64,000 bases of DNA from Streptomyces sp. NBC_01498. Its GTDB lineage: Bacteria > Actinomycetota > Actinomycetes > Streptomycetales > Streptomycetaceae. Location: positions 4,526,001-4,590,000 of the forward strand of contig NZ_CP109598.1 of the NCBI RefSeq assembly GCF_036327775.1, written 5' to 3'. A model generated the notes under the pieces. It searched no databases. It was not told the origin of the DNA and was given only the letters and a program-made list of their open reading frames with translations. The position numbers and the translations under genes are program-made. Of the stretch, positions 34,476 through 44,038 are shown one piece after another; position 1 is the stretch's first letter; every line of letters begins with the position of its first letter.

Positions 34476-35513
34476 ATGCCTGCCCAGCCGCCCGCCGTCT
34501 CCGTGATCATGCCGGTGCTCAACGAGGAACGGCATCTGAGGAACTCCGTCCGGCACATCCTGGAGCAGGAGTACGACGGCGAGACGGAGGTGGTCATCGC
34601 CCTGGGCCCGTCCACGGACCGTACGGACGAGATCGCCGCCGAACTCGTCCGGGAGACGGCGGACGGCGACCGCGCCCGGGTACGGACCGTGCCGAACCCC
34701 ACCGGCCGTACCCCTGCGGCGCTCAACGCGGCCATCAAGGCGTCCAGGCACCCCGTCGTCGTCCGGGTCGACGGCCACGGCATGCTCTCGCCGAACTACA
34801 TCGCGACCGCCGTACGGCTCCTGGAGGAGACCGGCGCGCAGAACGTCGGCGGCATCATGCACGCCGAGGGCGAGAACGACTGGGAGCACGCCGTCGCGGC
34901 GGCGATGACCTCCCGGATCGGCGTCGGCAACGCGGCGTTCCACACCGGCGGTGAGGCCGGGCCCGCCGAGACCGTGTACCTCGGCGTCTTCCGGCGTGCC
35001 GCGCTGGAGCAACAGGGCGGCTACAACGAGGAGTTCATCCGCGCCCAGGACTGGGAGCTGAACTTCCGCATCCGGGAGGCCGGCGGCCGGATCTGGTTCT
35101 CGCCGGAGCTGCGCGTCCAGTACCGGCCGCGGCCCTCCGTGCGTGCGCTCGCCAAGCAGTACAAGGACTACGGCCGCTGGCGCCATGTCGTCGCCCGCTT
35201 CCACGCCGGCTCGATCAATCTGCGCTATCTCGCGCCGCCGGTCGCGGTCTGCGCCAACGTCGCGGGCCTTGTCGTCGGTCTGGCCGTCAGCCCCTGGGCG
35301 CTGATCGTCCCCGGCGGCTATCTCGCGGCGATCGTCGCGGGCTCGATACCGGCGGGCCGGGGCCTGCCCCTCAAGGCGCGGCTCCAGATCCCGCTCGCTC
35401 TCGCCACGATGCACATGTCGTGGGGGTTCGGCTTCCTGACCAGTCCGCGCTCGCTCGCCCGCAAGGTCATCGCGAGCCGCCGCCCGGCGGTCCAGGAGCA
35501 GACCGCCGCCTGA
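34476..35513 (+). CDS. Glycosyltransferase family 2, membrane associated
   Basis: The 345-residue protein has a GT-A fold: VSVIMPVLNEERHLRNSV, VVIALGPSTDRTDEIAAEL, TPAALNAAIKASRHPVVVRV DGHGML (the DXD-like position is DGH) and AQDWELNFRIREAGGRIWF (ED/QDW acceptor loop). Two or three hydrophobic segments at about 250-320 anchor it in the membrane. It resembles succinoglycan-type ExoA transferases and may build a lipid-linked glycan used by the neighbouring LCP proteins. ATG 34476 follows GAAGGACCAC. Confidence 0.88.
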   Translation: MPAQPPAVSVIMPVLNEERHLRNSVRHILEQEYDGETEVVIALGPSTDRTDEIAAELVRETADGDRARVRTVPNPTGRTPAALNAAIKASRHPVVVRVDGHGMLSPNYIATAVRLLEETGAQNVGGIMHAEGENDWEHAVAAAMTSRIGVGNAAFHTGGEAGPAETVYLGVFRRAALEQQGGYNEEFIRAQDWELNFRIREAGGRIWFSPELRVQYRPRPSVRALAKQYKDYGRWRHVVARFHAGSINLRYLAPPVAVCANVAGLVVGLAVSPWALIVPGGYLAAIVAGSIPAGRGLPLKARLQIPLALATMHMSWGFGFLTSPRSLARKVIASRRPAVQEQTAA

Positions 35514-35786
35514 CCAGGGGGCGCGCTGACCACGGCGCGCGTCGGCATCCGCGTGCGCCGGAGTGGGTCCGCGTCGTCCGACGACAGCCGACGATCCGGC
35601 ATGCGCCCGCATCCGCCCGACGGCGAGCGACACCCGCGTACACGGCGCGGCGCCTGACCACGGCGCGCGTCGGCATCCGCGTGCGCCCGAGTACCTCCGC
35701 ATGCGCCCGACGGCGACACCCGCGTACGTCCCCCTACATCCGCTGGCGTACCTCCGCGTACCTCCGCGTACCTCCGTACCTCCCCG
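35514..35786. repeat. Intergenic region with long direct repeat
   Basis: An exact 34-bp direct repeat (35526-35559 and 35654-35687, beginning CTGACCACGGCGCGCGTCGG) is separated by 94 bases that contain further GCATCCGCG/GCGCCCGA variants. It ends in CGTACCTC units repeated at about 10-base spacing (35741-35780). No gene is supported. Confidence 0.75.
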
Positions 35787-35831
35787 TACGTGAGGAGCCC
35801 CCGGCCGCATCGGCCGGGGGCTCCTCACGTA
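35787..35831. terminator. Very strong bidirectional terminator
   Basis: A perfect 21-base stem with the loop CAT; the left arm starts TACGTGAGGAGCCCCCGGCC and the right arm is its exact complement. It separates the convergent glycosyltransferase and LCP genes. Confidence 0.9.
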
Positions 35832-35862
35832 GTTCCTCACGTACGTACGCGGTGTCCGCGCG

Positions 35863-37707
35863 CTACCAGGTGAAGCCGTCCTGGACTTCCATGCACTCCT
35901 TGTCGTTGGCGCCGTTGAGCGCCCGCGCCGATTCCGGAGTCTTGTCGCTGTCCTTCGCCGCCGACTTCGGGTAGGTGTCGCCCGTACGCCAGTCGGCGCC
36001 CACGATCAGCGTCACACCCGTCACGTCCGCCGACTTCTTCACCGACGCCACCGGAATCCCCAGGGACTTGGCGACCGCCTGCGCGTCCCCCTCCAGGTCG
36101 GCGCTGGGGAACAGGACCTCGGTGCGCTCGGTGGCGTCGGGCGTCGCGTCCGACACGGCCTTCGTGTAGCCCTTGGCGGTCAGCAGCCCCGCCACGGCCG
36201 TGGCCCGCTGCGACGTCGGCGCCCGGGTGGCGCTGCCGGTGCCGTTGCGGACGAGCACCCCGGTGTCGGCCGGGGCCGCCACCGGGTCCTCGGAGGCGGC
36301 CGGGGGCTTGCGCTTGGACGCCTTGCCGTCGAGCGGCACGTCGTCGCGGACCATGGTGAACAACTGGTCGGCGTCGCCCGGCTTCGGGTACACGCGCCCG
36401 CGGTCGTTCGCGCCCGTGCCGTACACGTTCGGCATCGTCGTCATCGTGATCCGCTCGGTGGGCGCCTTCTTCAGCTCCTCCGCCAGGTCGTAGAGCTTTG
36501 TGACGCCGCCGAGTCCCTTGTCGACCGTCAGCGCGTCGGTGGCCGCCTCGGCGAGGCTCATCAGCTTCGCCGGGTCGGTCAGCTTGGCCCCCTTGCGCAG
36601 CTCGCGGACCATCGAGTTCATGTACATGTGCTGGGCGTGCGTCCGGGCCAGGTCGCTGCCGTCCTCGAAGCCGTAGCGGGTACGCAGCCACTGGAGGGCC
36701 TGCTCGCCCTGGATGGTGGACTTGCCCGCCTTCAGCTTCAGTCCGGAGCCCTCGCCCTTGCCGTTGCGCGAGTGGACGTTGTCCGTGACACAGACCGGTA
36801 CGCCACCGATCGCGTCGGCCATCGACACGACACCCGCGAAGTCGATCATCATGAAGTGGTCGATGGGAATGCCGGTCAGCTCGTACCAGGTGGCCACCGT
36901 GCAGCCTGGACCCCCGCGCTCCAGACTCTCGTTGGTCAGGGTGCCGGACTTCGCCGGGAAGACCTCACCGGTTTCCGGGTCCGTGCACTTGGGAATGTCG
37001 AGGATGGTGTCGCGCGGCATGCTCACGACCGAGATGTTGCTGCGGTCGGCCGAGACATGCAGCAGCATCTGTACGTCGGCGAGAGTGGGGCCGTTGAAGT
37101 TCGCCTTCGCGCCGCCGAGCTTCTGGTTCTCCTTGGAGTCACGGGCGTCGGAGCCGATCAGCAGGATGTTGATCGGGGTCTGGCCCGCGGCGTTGGCCTT
37201 GTGGTCGGCCATCGGCTTGTCGCCGAGCGTCAGCTCTTCCTTCTTCAGCTTGCCGTCGAGATGACGGTAGTAGAGGTATCCGGCGCCGGCCGTGCCGAGT
37301 ATCAGCAGGGCGAGGACCGAGGACGCCCAGCGCAGTATGCGGCGTTTGCCGCGCCGGGGCGGGCCGCCCTGTCCTCTCGTATCTCTCGTGCCTCCCGGAC
37401 CGGAACCGCCGGCGGACTCCGTGACCGTGCCTTTTCCTTTGCCGGTGCGCTTGCCGCCTTTGCCGGCTCCCTCGCCGCCGCCGGATTCCGCGCCCTCGGC
37501 GCTCCCGGCGCTCCCGGTGCCGGAAGCTCCCTGCGGCCCGGAGCCGTCCGCGCCGCTGCCCGTGCCGTCACTGCCCGTGGTGCCGTCCGTGCCGTCGGTG
37601 CCGGCCGAGCCGCTGCCCGTACCGTCCGGGCCGTCCTCGTACAGACTGTCGTCCCAGCCCAGCTCACGGGCGTGCGGGACGCGTCGTCGCGTCCCTTCTC
37701 TGCGCAT
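35863..37707 (-). CDS. LCP family protein with LytR_C domain, third of five
   Basis: The 614-residue product (from ATG 37707; GTG 37743 is possible but has no ribosome binding site) has a 120-residue Gly/Ser/Asp/Thr-rich cytoplasmic tail, a membrane helix at about 125-147 (WASSVLALLILGTAGAGYLY), an LCP domain (NILLIGSDARDSKENQKLGG, DVQMLLHVSADRSNISVVSM PRDT, IDHFMMIDFAGVVSMADAIG GV, GEQALQWLRTRYGFEDGSDL) and a LytR_C domain (TGVLVRNGTGSATRAPTSQR, LTAKGYTKAVSDATPDATER TEVLF). The C-terminus ends ECMEVQDGFTW. Likely a wall polymer ligase. Confidence 0.92.
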   Translation of the reverse strand: MRREGTRRRVPHARELGWDDSLYEDGPDGTGSGSAGTDGTDGTTGSDGTGSGADGSGPQGASGTGSAGSAEGAESGGGEGAGKGGKRTGKGKGTVTESAGGSGPGGTRDTRGQGGPPRRGKRRILRWASSVLALLILGTAGAGYLYYRHLDGKLKKEELTLGDKPMADHKANAAGQTPINILLIGSDARDSKENQKLGGAKANFNGPTLADVQMLLHVSADRSNISVVSMPRDTILDIPKCTDPETGEVFPAKSGTLTNESLERGGPGCTVATWYELTGIPIDHFMMIDFAGVVSMADAIGGVPVCVTDNVHSRNGKGEGSGLKLKAGKSTIQGEQALQWLRTRYGFEDGSDLARTHAQHMYMNSMVRELRKGAKLTDPAKLMSLAEAATDALTVDKGLGGVTKLYDLAEELKKAPTERITMTTMPNVYGTGANDRGRVYPKPGDADQLFTMVRDDVPLDGKASKRKPPAASEDPVAAPADTGVLVRNGTGSATRAPTSQRATAVAGLLTAKGYTKAVSDATPDATERTEVLFPSADLEGDAQAVAKSLGIPVASVKKSADVTGVTLIVGADWRTGDTYPKSAAKDSDKTPESARALNGANDKECMEVQDGFTW

Positions 37708-37786
37708 GCCCTGCCCCACCCCTGCCCCCTGCCCAGTGCTCACGTGCGCCGCACGGGCCGGAGATCCGGGTGTTCCCGGGCCGGCC

Positions 37787-39664
37787 TCACTTGGCGCACA
37801 CCTGCTTGTCCGCTTCCACCTTCTGCACGCCTTCCGGCGCCTTCGCCGGACCGACGATGGGCACGCCCGCGCCCTTGAAGTCCTCGCCCAGGGTGAGCGT
37901 CATCGCCTCCAGCCCCTCGGCGTCCTCCGTGCCCGGCTTCATCGCCGCGGCCGGCAGACCCATCATGTCCGCGAGCCGGCGGGCCTGGTCGGCCTGGTTC
38001 GGCGCGTACTCCAGCGTCGTCTTGTCCAGTTCCGCGGGCGCGTTGCCCTTGTTGGTGGACTTCGGAACGCCCTGATCGTTCTGGAGCCAGGTCAGCGTCT
38101 CCTGCGCGGAACCCTGCGGCCCGCCGCCGTTGAACACATCGACCCGGACATCGGCGGGGTCCGCCTTGGTTCCCTTGAGGAGCGCCGCCTGCTGGCTCTT
38201 GGCGGCCTTCTCCTGTTCCTTCACCTCGGTCAGCGACGTGTCGCTGCGCATCATCGCGAACAGCGGCCCGGCCTGCGCCTCGTTCACGACGACCGTCGCC
38301 TTCACGACCTCCGCCGGGTTGTCGATCACCGGGAGGGTGGTGAAGGTGATGTTCTTGGGGTCCACCTTGGCCAGCTCCGTACCGAGGTCGCGCAGCTTCT
38401 CGATACTGCCGATCCCGGTGTCGACGGTGAGCGCGTCGGTCGCCGCCGTCGCCAGGCTCCACAGCTTCTTCGGGCTGGTCAGGGTGTCGCTGGACTTCAT
38501 CTTCCGGACCATCGAGCCGAGGAACTGCTGCTGGGTCTGGATACGGTCCAGGTCGCTCTCGTTGCCGAAGCTGTGCCGCGTACGGACGAAGGCGAGCGCC
38601 TGCTCACCCTCGATGACGTGCTTGCCCTTGGTGAGCTTCAGATGCGAGTCGGGGTCGTCGACGTCCTTGCCGACACACACCTCGACACCGCCGATCGCGG
38701 TCGTCAGCGTCTTCACCGCGTTGAAGTCGGCCATCATGAAGTGGTCGACCGTCAGCCCGGTCAGCTCCTTGACCGTACGCATCGTGCAGCCCGGGTCCCG
38801 CTCCGACTGGCCGAGGCTGGTGTTGAAGCGGACGCCCTGCTCACCGGGGATGACCTTCGTGCCGGTCTCCGACTTCGTCGTGCAGTCCGGGATGTCGGTG
38901 ATCAGGTCGCGGGGGATCGAGAGGGCCGTGGCGTTCGTCCGGTCCTTGGAGACATGGAAGAGGATCGTGGTGTCGGCGTGACCGACGCTGTCCTTGTCGC
39001 CGTAGTTCTCGTTGCCGGCCCCGGTGCGCTTGTCCGTGCCGATCACCAGGATGTTGACGGCCTGGTCCTTCTTGAAGCCGCCGCTGCCGCCGTCGACGTC
39101 GATCGTGTGGATGTTGCTGTTCAGTTCCTGGTACGCGTAGTACGCGGCGCCCGCGCCGCCGAGCACGATGAACGCGGTGACGCCGCCGGTCCAGCCGAGG
39201 ACCTTCTTCTTGCGGGAACCGGCCGCGGCCTTGCGCTTGCGCCGGCCCGCGGCGGCGTCCGCGCTGTTCGCGCCGCGCCGGCCGCGCTGGCCGGGGACGT
39301 CCCGGCGCGAGGTGCCGGAGGCGTTACGGGCGCGGGGGACACGTGCTCCGTCGGCCGCCTCGTCGTCCGGCACCGGGCGGGCCGACGTCCGGCGGTCCCG
39401 GTCGGAACGGGGCGGTCCGTCGGAACGGCCCTGCCGGTCCGAGCGGCCCGGTGCCTCGGAACGGCCTTGTGGCGGACCGTCCGTGGGCGACGCGTTTCTC
39501 GACCGCCGGGCAGCGCCGCGCCTGTTTCCGGTGTCGCGGGAAGGGGCGGACGGCTGCCCTTCGGAGTGGTTCAGTCGCAATTCGTAATTGCCGGTCTGCG
39601 GGTTGAGCACCCACTGGTCGGCGGGGTCGATCCCGTCCGACTGGCCACGGCTATGCGCATCCAC
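37787..39664 (-). CDS. LCP family protein with LytR_C domain, fourth of five
   Basis: The 625-residue protein starts MDAHSRGQSDGIDPADQWVL, has a long basic Arg/Ser-rich cytoplasmic part, one membrane helix at about 158-178, and an LCP domain (VNILVIGTDKRTGAGNENYG, DTTILFHVSKDRTNATALSI PRDL, VDHFMMADFNAVKTLTTAIG GV, EGEQALAFVRTRHSFGNESD) followed by LytR_C (VRVDVFNGGGPQGSAQETL, LEYAPNQADQARRLADMMGL). An insertion after the LPRD motif contains a Cys pair, as in its neighbour upstream of 41486, perhaps forming a disulfide outside the cell. Confidence 0.92.
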   Translation of the reverse strand: MDAHSRGQSDGIDPADQWVLNPQTGNYELRLNHSEGQPSAPSRDTGNRRGAARRSRNASPTDGPPQGRSEAPGRSDRQGRSDGPPRSDRDRRTSARPVPDDEAADGARVPRARNASGTSRRDVPGQRGRRGANSADAAAGRRKRKAAAGSRKKKVLGWTGGVTAFIVLGGAGAAYYAYQELNSNIHTIDVDGGSGGFKKDQAVNILVIGTDKRTGAGNENYGDKDSVGHADTTILFHVSKDRTNATALSIPRDLITDIPDCTTKSETGTKVIPGEQGVRFNTSLGQSERDPGCTMRTVKELTGLTVDHFMMADFNAVKTLTTAIGGVEVCVGKDVDDPDSHLKLTKGKHVIEGEQALAFVRTRHSFGNESDLDRIQTQQQFLGSMVRKMKSSDTLTSPKKLWSLATAATDALTVDTGIGSIEKLRDLGTELAKVDPKNITFTTLPVIDNPAEVVKATVVVNEAQAGPLFAMMRSDTSLTEVKEQEKAAKSQQAALLKGTKADPADVRVDVFNGGGPQGSAQETLTWLQNDQGVPKSTNKGNAPAELDKTTLEYAPNQADQARRLADMMGLPAAAMKPGTEDAEGLEAMTLTLGEDFKGAGVPIVGPAKAPEGVQKVEADKQVCAK

Positions 39665-39887
39665 GGTTGCTTGAGTCCTCCGTCGGTGCCACGCGAAGCG
39701 TCTCTTCCCCCAAAGACGCTCGGTCTCTCGATCCGGTTGTGCGCGACCTCGCGCTTCACGAACCAGACCGCGTCACACTATCCGCCCAGTTCAGCGTGGA
39801 GCGACGCGAGTGACAAATTCGACTCCTCTTACAAGGGGGCAATCTGCCCAATCGTCGTAGACCGCCGACGACTCCTTGGTGCCGCCT

Positions 39888-41486
39888 TTACTCGCACAGC
39901 CCCGCGGCGGCATTCGTGCCCGGAAAAGTCGGAGTGGGAGAGGCATCCGAAGATCCGGTGTCGTCCGGCTTTTCATCCGTTTTCGAATTCCCCCCGTCAC
40001 CCTGCGTGTTGTCCTTCTTCTCCTTCTCCCCGGCGGGCACCACCGACACGGCCTCGTCCTTGCGCAGCTGTGCGAACAGCCGCCCCGCGTCCGGCTGTAC
40101 GAGTTCGTCACGATTGGGGTCATTCACATACGGCTGGCGCGGTACGGTGAGGAACTGCACCTTTTCTGTCGGTACGTTGCGCAGACCGCGCGCCAGGTCG
40201 TACAGATCCCGGAGGGTGTTCAGACCGGGGTCCGTCGTCAGCGACTTGGTCGCCGCGTCCAGCACCGGGTACAGCCGGGTCGGATTGAGCAGCACTCCGT
40301 TGCTCTGCATCTTCTTGACCAGCGACCCGAGGAACTGCTGCTGGCGCTCCATGCGTTCGGTGTCACTGCCGTCGCCGATGGTCTTGCGGGCCCGTACGAA
40401 ACCGAGGGCGTCCTCGCCGTCGAGGGTCTGCTTGCCGGCGGGCAGCTTCAGATGCGCGTCGACGTCGTCCACGGGCTTCTTCAGACAGACCTCGACCCCG
40501 TCGACCGCGTCGACCATGTCCTTGAAGCCGCTGAAGTCGATCACCATGTGGTGGTCGACGCGGACGCCGGTGAGCTTCTCCACCGTACGGATCGAGCAGG
40601 CCGCGCCGCCGATCTGGAACGCCCAGTTGAACTGCGCCTTCTGCTTCTCGGTGCGTCTGCCGTCCGAGGTGAGACAGCCCGGGACGTCGACCATGAGATC
40701 GCGCGGGAGGGAGACGGCGGTCGCGCTGCGCCGGTCGGCGGCCAGGTGCAGCAGGATCGTGGTGTCGGAGCGCTGCGAGCCGCCGTCGTCACGGCCGTAC
40801 TTGCCGTTGCCCGCGCCCGCGCGGGTGTCGGAGCCGATGAGGAGGATGTTCTTCGCGTCGACGGCGATGGGCTTGGGGCGTTCCTTCTCGTACGTCTTCA
40901 GTTCGGACGCGGCGGTCTTGTCCGTGGTGATGTTGTTGTCGAGCTTCTGGTAGAACCACCAGCCGACACCGGCGGCGGCGAGCACGACGACGGAGGTGCC
41001 GAGGGCGGTCCAGCGGAGCCAGTGCCGCTTGTGCGGGGCGGCGGCGTCGGCGGTCCCGGCGTCGTCGGGGCCGTCAGGGCTGCCGGGGCCCGCGACGGCG
41101 GCGGCCGGGGTCGCGGCGGCCGAAGTGGCGGCGACGGTGGCCCCGGGGACCGGCGCGGGCTCGGACCCGGGATCGGCGTCACCGTCCGGGGCGTTCGCGG
41201 GTTGGTCCGCCGGCTCGTCGGCCGTCCCGTCCGAGGACGCGTCCGCCGACGCGTTCGCCGGCTGTTCGTCCGACTCGTTCAGCTCAGCCGGCTCGTCCGC
41301 CGAACCGTCGGTGGGCGTGGCCGGCGAGGTCGGCGCGGTGTCCGGTTCGCCCGTACGCCCGTCCCGCTCCCCGTCGGCGTCCTCGTGGTCGCCGCCGGAC
41401 CCGTGCGACACGGCCGGCGGCTCGTCGTCTGCCCGGGGGTCCGGTTCGGGCGGCGTGCCAGCACTGTCGGTCACGGGGGAGTCCAT
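39888..41486 (-). CDS. LCP family protein, fifth of five
   Basis: The 532-residue protein has a strongly acidic Asp/Glu/Pro/Ala-rich N-terminus of about 145 residues, a membrane helix (about 155-177, ALGTSVVVLAAAGVGWWFYQ), and an LCP domain: NILLIGSDTRAGAGNGKYG, DTTILLHLAADRRSATAVSL PRDL, VDHHMVIDFSGFKDMVDAVD GV, DGEDALGFVRARKTIGDGSD, ERQQQFLGSLVKKM. No LytR_C domain is visible; instead there is a polar tail (KEKKDNTQGDGGNSKTDEKP). Start ATG 41486. Probably one operon or regulated group with the two LCP genes downstream. Confidence 0.92.
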   Translation of the reverse strand: MDSPVTDSAGTPPEPDPRADDEPPAVSHGSGGDHEDADGERDGRTGEPDTAPTSPATPTDGSADEPAELNESDEQPANASADASSDGTADEPADQPANAPDGDADPGSEPAPVPGATVAATSAAATPAAAVAGPGSPDGPDDAGTADAAAPHKRHWLRWTALGTSVVVLAAAGVGWWFYQKLDNNITTDKTAASELKTYEKERPKPIAVDAKNILLIGSDTRAGAGNGKYGRDDGGSQRSDTTILLHLAADRRSATAVSLPRDLMVDVPGCLTSDGRRTEKQKAQFNWAFQIGGAACSIRTVEKLTGVRVDHHMVIDFSGFKDMVDAVDGVEVCLKKPVDDVDAHLKLPAGKQTLDGEDALGFVRARKTIGDGSDTERMERQQQFLGSLVKKMQSNGVLLNPTRLYPVLDAATKSLTTDPGLNTLRDLYDLARGLRNVPTEKVQFLTVPRQPYVNDPNRDELVQPDAGRLFAQLRKDEAVSVVPAGEKEKKDNTQGDGGNSKTDEKPDDTGSSDASPTPTFPGTNAAAGLCE

Positions 41487-41692
41487 CCTTCATGGCGTCG
41501 GCGGCGCACGGCTCCGCCGGTTTCAGGGATAGACGGCCGAACCGCGCGCTTGGTTGTGCACTGAGTCGGAACTACCGACGATCATCTACCGGAGGTGACG
41601 TTCCGTGCCGGAACCGGTCCGGCCATCAGGTCACCGTGTCGCCGCCCGGACGGCACCGCAAACGTCCCCCGGGTCACTCTTTCGCCGCGGCG

Positions 41693-42469
41693 TCACGCCG
41701 TCCCACCGGGTGTGCCGTCCGCCGTGCCCGTGACCCGCTCGCTCTCGATCCGCCTGGCCAGTTCCTCCGCCGGCAACCGGTCGAGATGGCGGCACAGCAC
41801 CACCGACGCCCCTGCGGCCAGCGGCGCGTACAGCCCGGCGGACAGCCCGTCCCAGCTGTCGTACGGCCTGCCGGACAGCAGCCGCGTGCCCGGACCCGAC
41901 AGTCCGAGACCCGCCGCGTCGGCGCGCGCCCGCTCGACGATCCGGGCCGCCGTCAGCTCCGTACCGCCGACGGTGAGCGCGGGCGCGTCCGGGTCCACGG
42001 GCTCGTACGGGGCGAAGCGGTCGCCCTGGCCGGGCACCTCCACCGCGTAGTCGGCGAAACCGTCCGGCGGGCTCGGGAACCGGCCGCCGAGCGGGCGCAG
42101 CGCGAGCGCCAGCCGCTCGCCCCGGCAGGCGCGGGCGGCGTCCAGTGTGCCGGGGCCGGTGACGACGAGGTCCGCGCCGGCCGGGTCGCCGCCGATGTCG
42201 ACGTGCACGCCGACCGACGAACAGGCGAGCAGCCAGACCGCGGTCTGCCAGTGCGCCGGCAGCAGCAGCGCGAGCCGGTCGCCGGGCGCCGCGCCGAGAT
42301 CGCCCTGGAGCAGATTGGCGGTCTTGGACACCCAATTGGCGAAGGTGGCGACGGACAATTCCACGCGTTCACCGGTGGCGTCGTCGTAGAAGGTGACCAA
42401 GGGGCGGGCCGGATCCGTGGTGAGGGCGGATCGCAGCAGGTCGGCGGGGGTGCGGTCGCTGGCGTTCAC
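41693..42469 (-). CDS. TIGR03089 family protein (AMP-ligase-like)
   Basis: The 258-residue protein begins like an acyl-AMP ligase (PLVTFYDDATGERVELSVAT FANWVSKTANLLQGDLGAAP GDRLALLLPAHWQTAVWLLA, entered in pieces of one motif run) but stops after about 250 residues and lacks the AMP-binding P-loop and C-terminal lid. This is the actinobacterial TIGR03089 family of unknown function. It might be a regulatory or vestigial ligase. Start ATG 42469; divergent from the amidase gene. Confidence 0.85.
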   Translation of the reverse strand: MNASDRTPADLLRSALTTDPARPLVTFYDDATGERVELSVATFANWVSKTANLLQGDLGAAPGDRLALLLPAHWQTAVWLLACSSVGVHVDIGGDPAGADLVVTGPGTLDAARACRGERLALALRPLGGRFPSPPDGFADYAVEVPGQGDRFAPYEPVDPDAPALTVGGTELTAARIVERARADAAGLGLSGPGTRLLSGRPYDSWDGLSAGLYAPLAAGASVVLCRHLDRLPAEELARRIESERVTGTADGTPGGTA

Positions 42470-42606
42470 GCGGGCAAGGGTACGCGGGGCGGCCGGGCGC
42501 GCACCGCCGTACCGGTGACGCCGTCCACCGGTTGGTCCGATGGCCCGTCAGTTTCGGCGGGGTTTCCCGGAAGGCGGGCACGGGCGGCCGGACGCACGAT
42601 CTGATC

Positions 42607-43968
42607 ATGCGTGTACTCCTGGCTTCCTCCATCGGCGTCGCGTGCGCCGCGGCTCTCGTCCTCCCGCTCTCCACGCCCTCCGGGGCGGCGGCCCCCCGCG
42701 ACGTCCGGACGGCCTCGGACGTGCCGGGGTCCACGGAGTCGCTGCCCCTGGCTCCGCTCGGGTCGGAACGTTCCCCCGGCGCCGCCACCGAGCAGGGGCT
42801 GACCCGGCGGGACGTCCAGCCCTTCTCGCTCGTCGGTGTCGTCTGGGACGACGCGGACGCCGAACTCAACGGCTCGGTCCAGGTCCGGAACCGGTCGGCG
42901 GAGACCGGCGCCTGGTCCGGCTGGCAGAACCTGGAGACGCACAACGCCGAGCACGGCGCCGACCTCGGCACGTCGGAACGCGACTCCGGGACCGTACGCG
43001 GCTCGACGGCTCCGCTGTGGGTCGGGGCGTCGGACGGCGTGCAGGTACGGGTCCGCGCCGAGGACCACCCGGACGCCGACGCCGACGCCGACCCGGACGA
43101 CGCCTGGCCCGAGGACCCGGCCCGAGCCCCGGGCGAAGCAGCGTCCGACGCCCCGGTCGCCGGCTCCCCGGCCGCGCACGCTCCGGAGACCCGCCCGGCC
43201 CGCAGACCCCTGCCGCACGGGCTGAGCCTCGAACTGATCAACCCGGGCGAGGCGCCCGAGCAACTGCCCGTACCGGGCGCCGCTCCCTCACGTGTCTCGG
43301 CCGGTGGCGCGGGAGTTGGCGCCGGGGCAAGTGCCGGTGCCGGTGCCGGTGCGGCCGTCGGCCAGGCCCCGCGCCCGAGGATCGTCACGCGCAAGGGCTG
43401 GGGCGCCAACGAGAAGCTGCGCGAGAAGCAGTTCGGCTACACCAAGACGGTCAAGGCGGCCTTCGTCCACCACAGCGCGACGGGCAACAACTACACCTGC
43501 AAGCAGGCCCCGTCCGTCATTCGCGGTATCTACCGCTACCACGTGACGAGCAGCGGCTGGCGGGACATCGGCTACAACTTCGCCGTCGACAAGTGCGGAA
43601 CCATCTACGAGGGGCGTGCCGGTGGTGTCGCCAGGCCCGTGATGGGCGCGCACACCCTCGGTTTCAACACGAACAGCACGGGCATCGCCGTCCTCGGGTC
43701 GTACTCGACGACCACTCCGCCGGCGGCCGTCACCACGGCCCTCGCCAAGCTCACCGCCTGGAAGCTCGGGCTGCACGGGATCAACCCGAAGGGGAAGGTG
43801 ACGCTGACGTCGGCCGGGGGCAACAAGTACGCGAAGGGCAGGAAGGTCAGCATGAACGCGGTCTCCGGGCACCGGGACGGCTATGTGACCGACTGTCCGG
43901 GCAACAGGCTCTACGGCAAGCTCGGCACGGTGCGCGTATCCGCCGCGAAGTACCAGGGACGCTCCTAG
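42607..43968 (+). CDS. Secreted N-acetylmuramoyl-L-alanine amidase, PGRP type
   Basis: The 453-residue protein has a signal peptide (MRVLLASSIGVACAAALVLP ending SGAAA), an N-terminal domain about residues 60-150 (FSLVGVVWDDADAELNGSVQ VRNRS), a Pro/Ala/Asp-rich linker with a Gly-Ala run (about 235-255) and a C-terminal PGRP/amidase_2 domain: KTVKAAFVHHSATGNNYTC with zinc His, GWRDIGYNFAVDKCGTIYEG RAGG, MGAHTLGFNTNSTGIAVLGS, VSGHRDGYVTDCPGNRLY. It cleaves stem peptides from peptidoglycan. Its position beside LCP genes fits a wall-remodelling role. Confidence 0.92.
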   Translation: MRVLLASSIGVACAAALVLPLSTPSGAAAPRDVRTASDVPGSTESLPLAPLGSERSPGAATEQGLTRRDVQPFSLVGVVWDDADAELNGSVQVRNRSAETGAWSGWQNLETHNAEHGADLGTSERDSGTVRGSTAPLWVGASDGVQVRVRAEDHPDADADADPDDAWPEDPARAPGEAASDAPVAGSPAAHAPETRPARRPLPHGLSLELINPGEAPEQLPVPGAAPSRVSAGGAGVGAGASAGAGAGAAVGQAPRPRIVTRKGWGANEKLREKQFGYTKTVKAAFVHHSATGNNYTCKQAPSVIRGIYRYHVTSSGWRDIGYNFAVDKCGTIYEGRAGGVARPVMGAHTLGFNTNSTGIAVLGSYSTTTPPAAVTTALAKLTAWKLGLHGINPKGKVTLTSAGGNKYAKGRKVSMNAVSGHRDGYVTDCPGNRLYGKLGTVRVSAAKYQGRS

Positions 43969-44038
43969 ACTGACGTGTCGTCCCCCCGGTTCGTCCAGGG
44001 GACCCGCCGTCCCCAGCAGGAAGCAGAGACAACCCGAC

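Noticed and set aside
34158..35840. Long open extension upstream of the second LCP gene, which would make a 1072-residue protein
   Set aside because: The extension runs antisense through the glycosyltransferase gene and has the Arg/Pro-rich composition of high-GC noise; a GTG with GGAGG at 34157 gives the normal LCP N-terminus.
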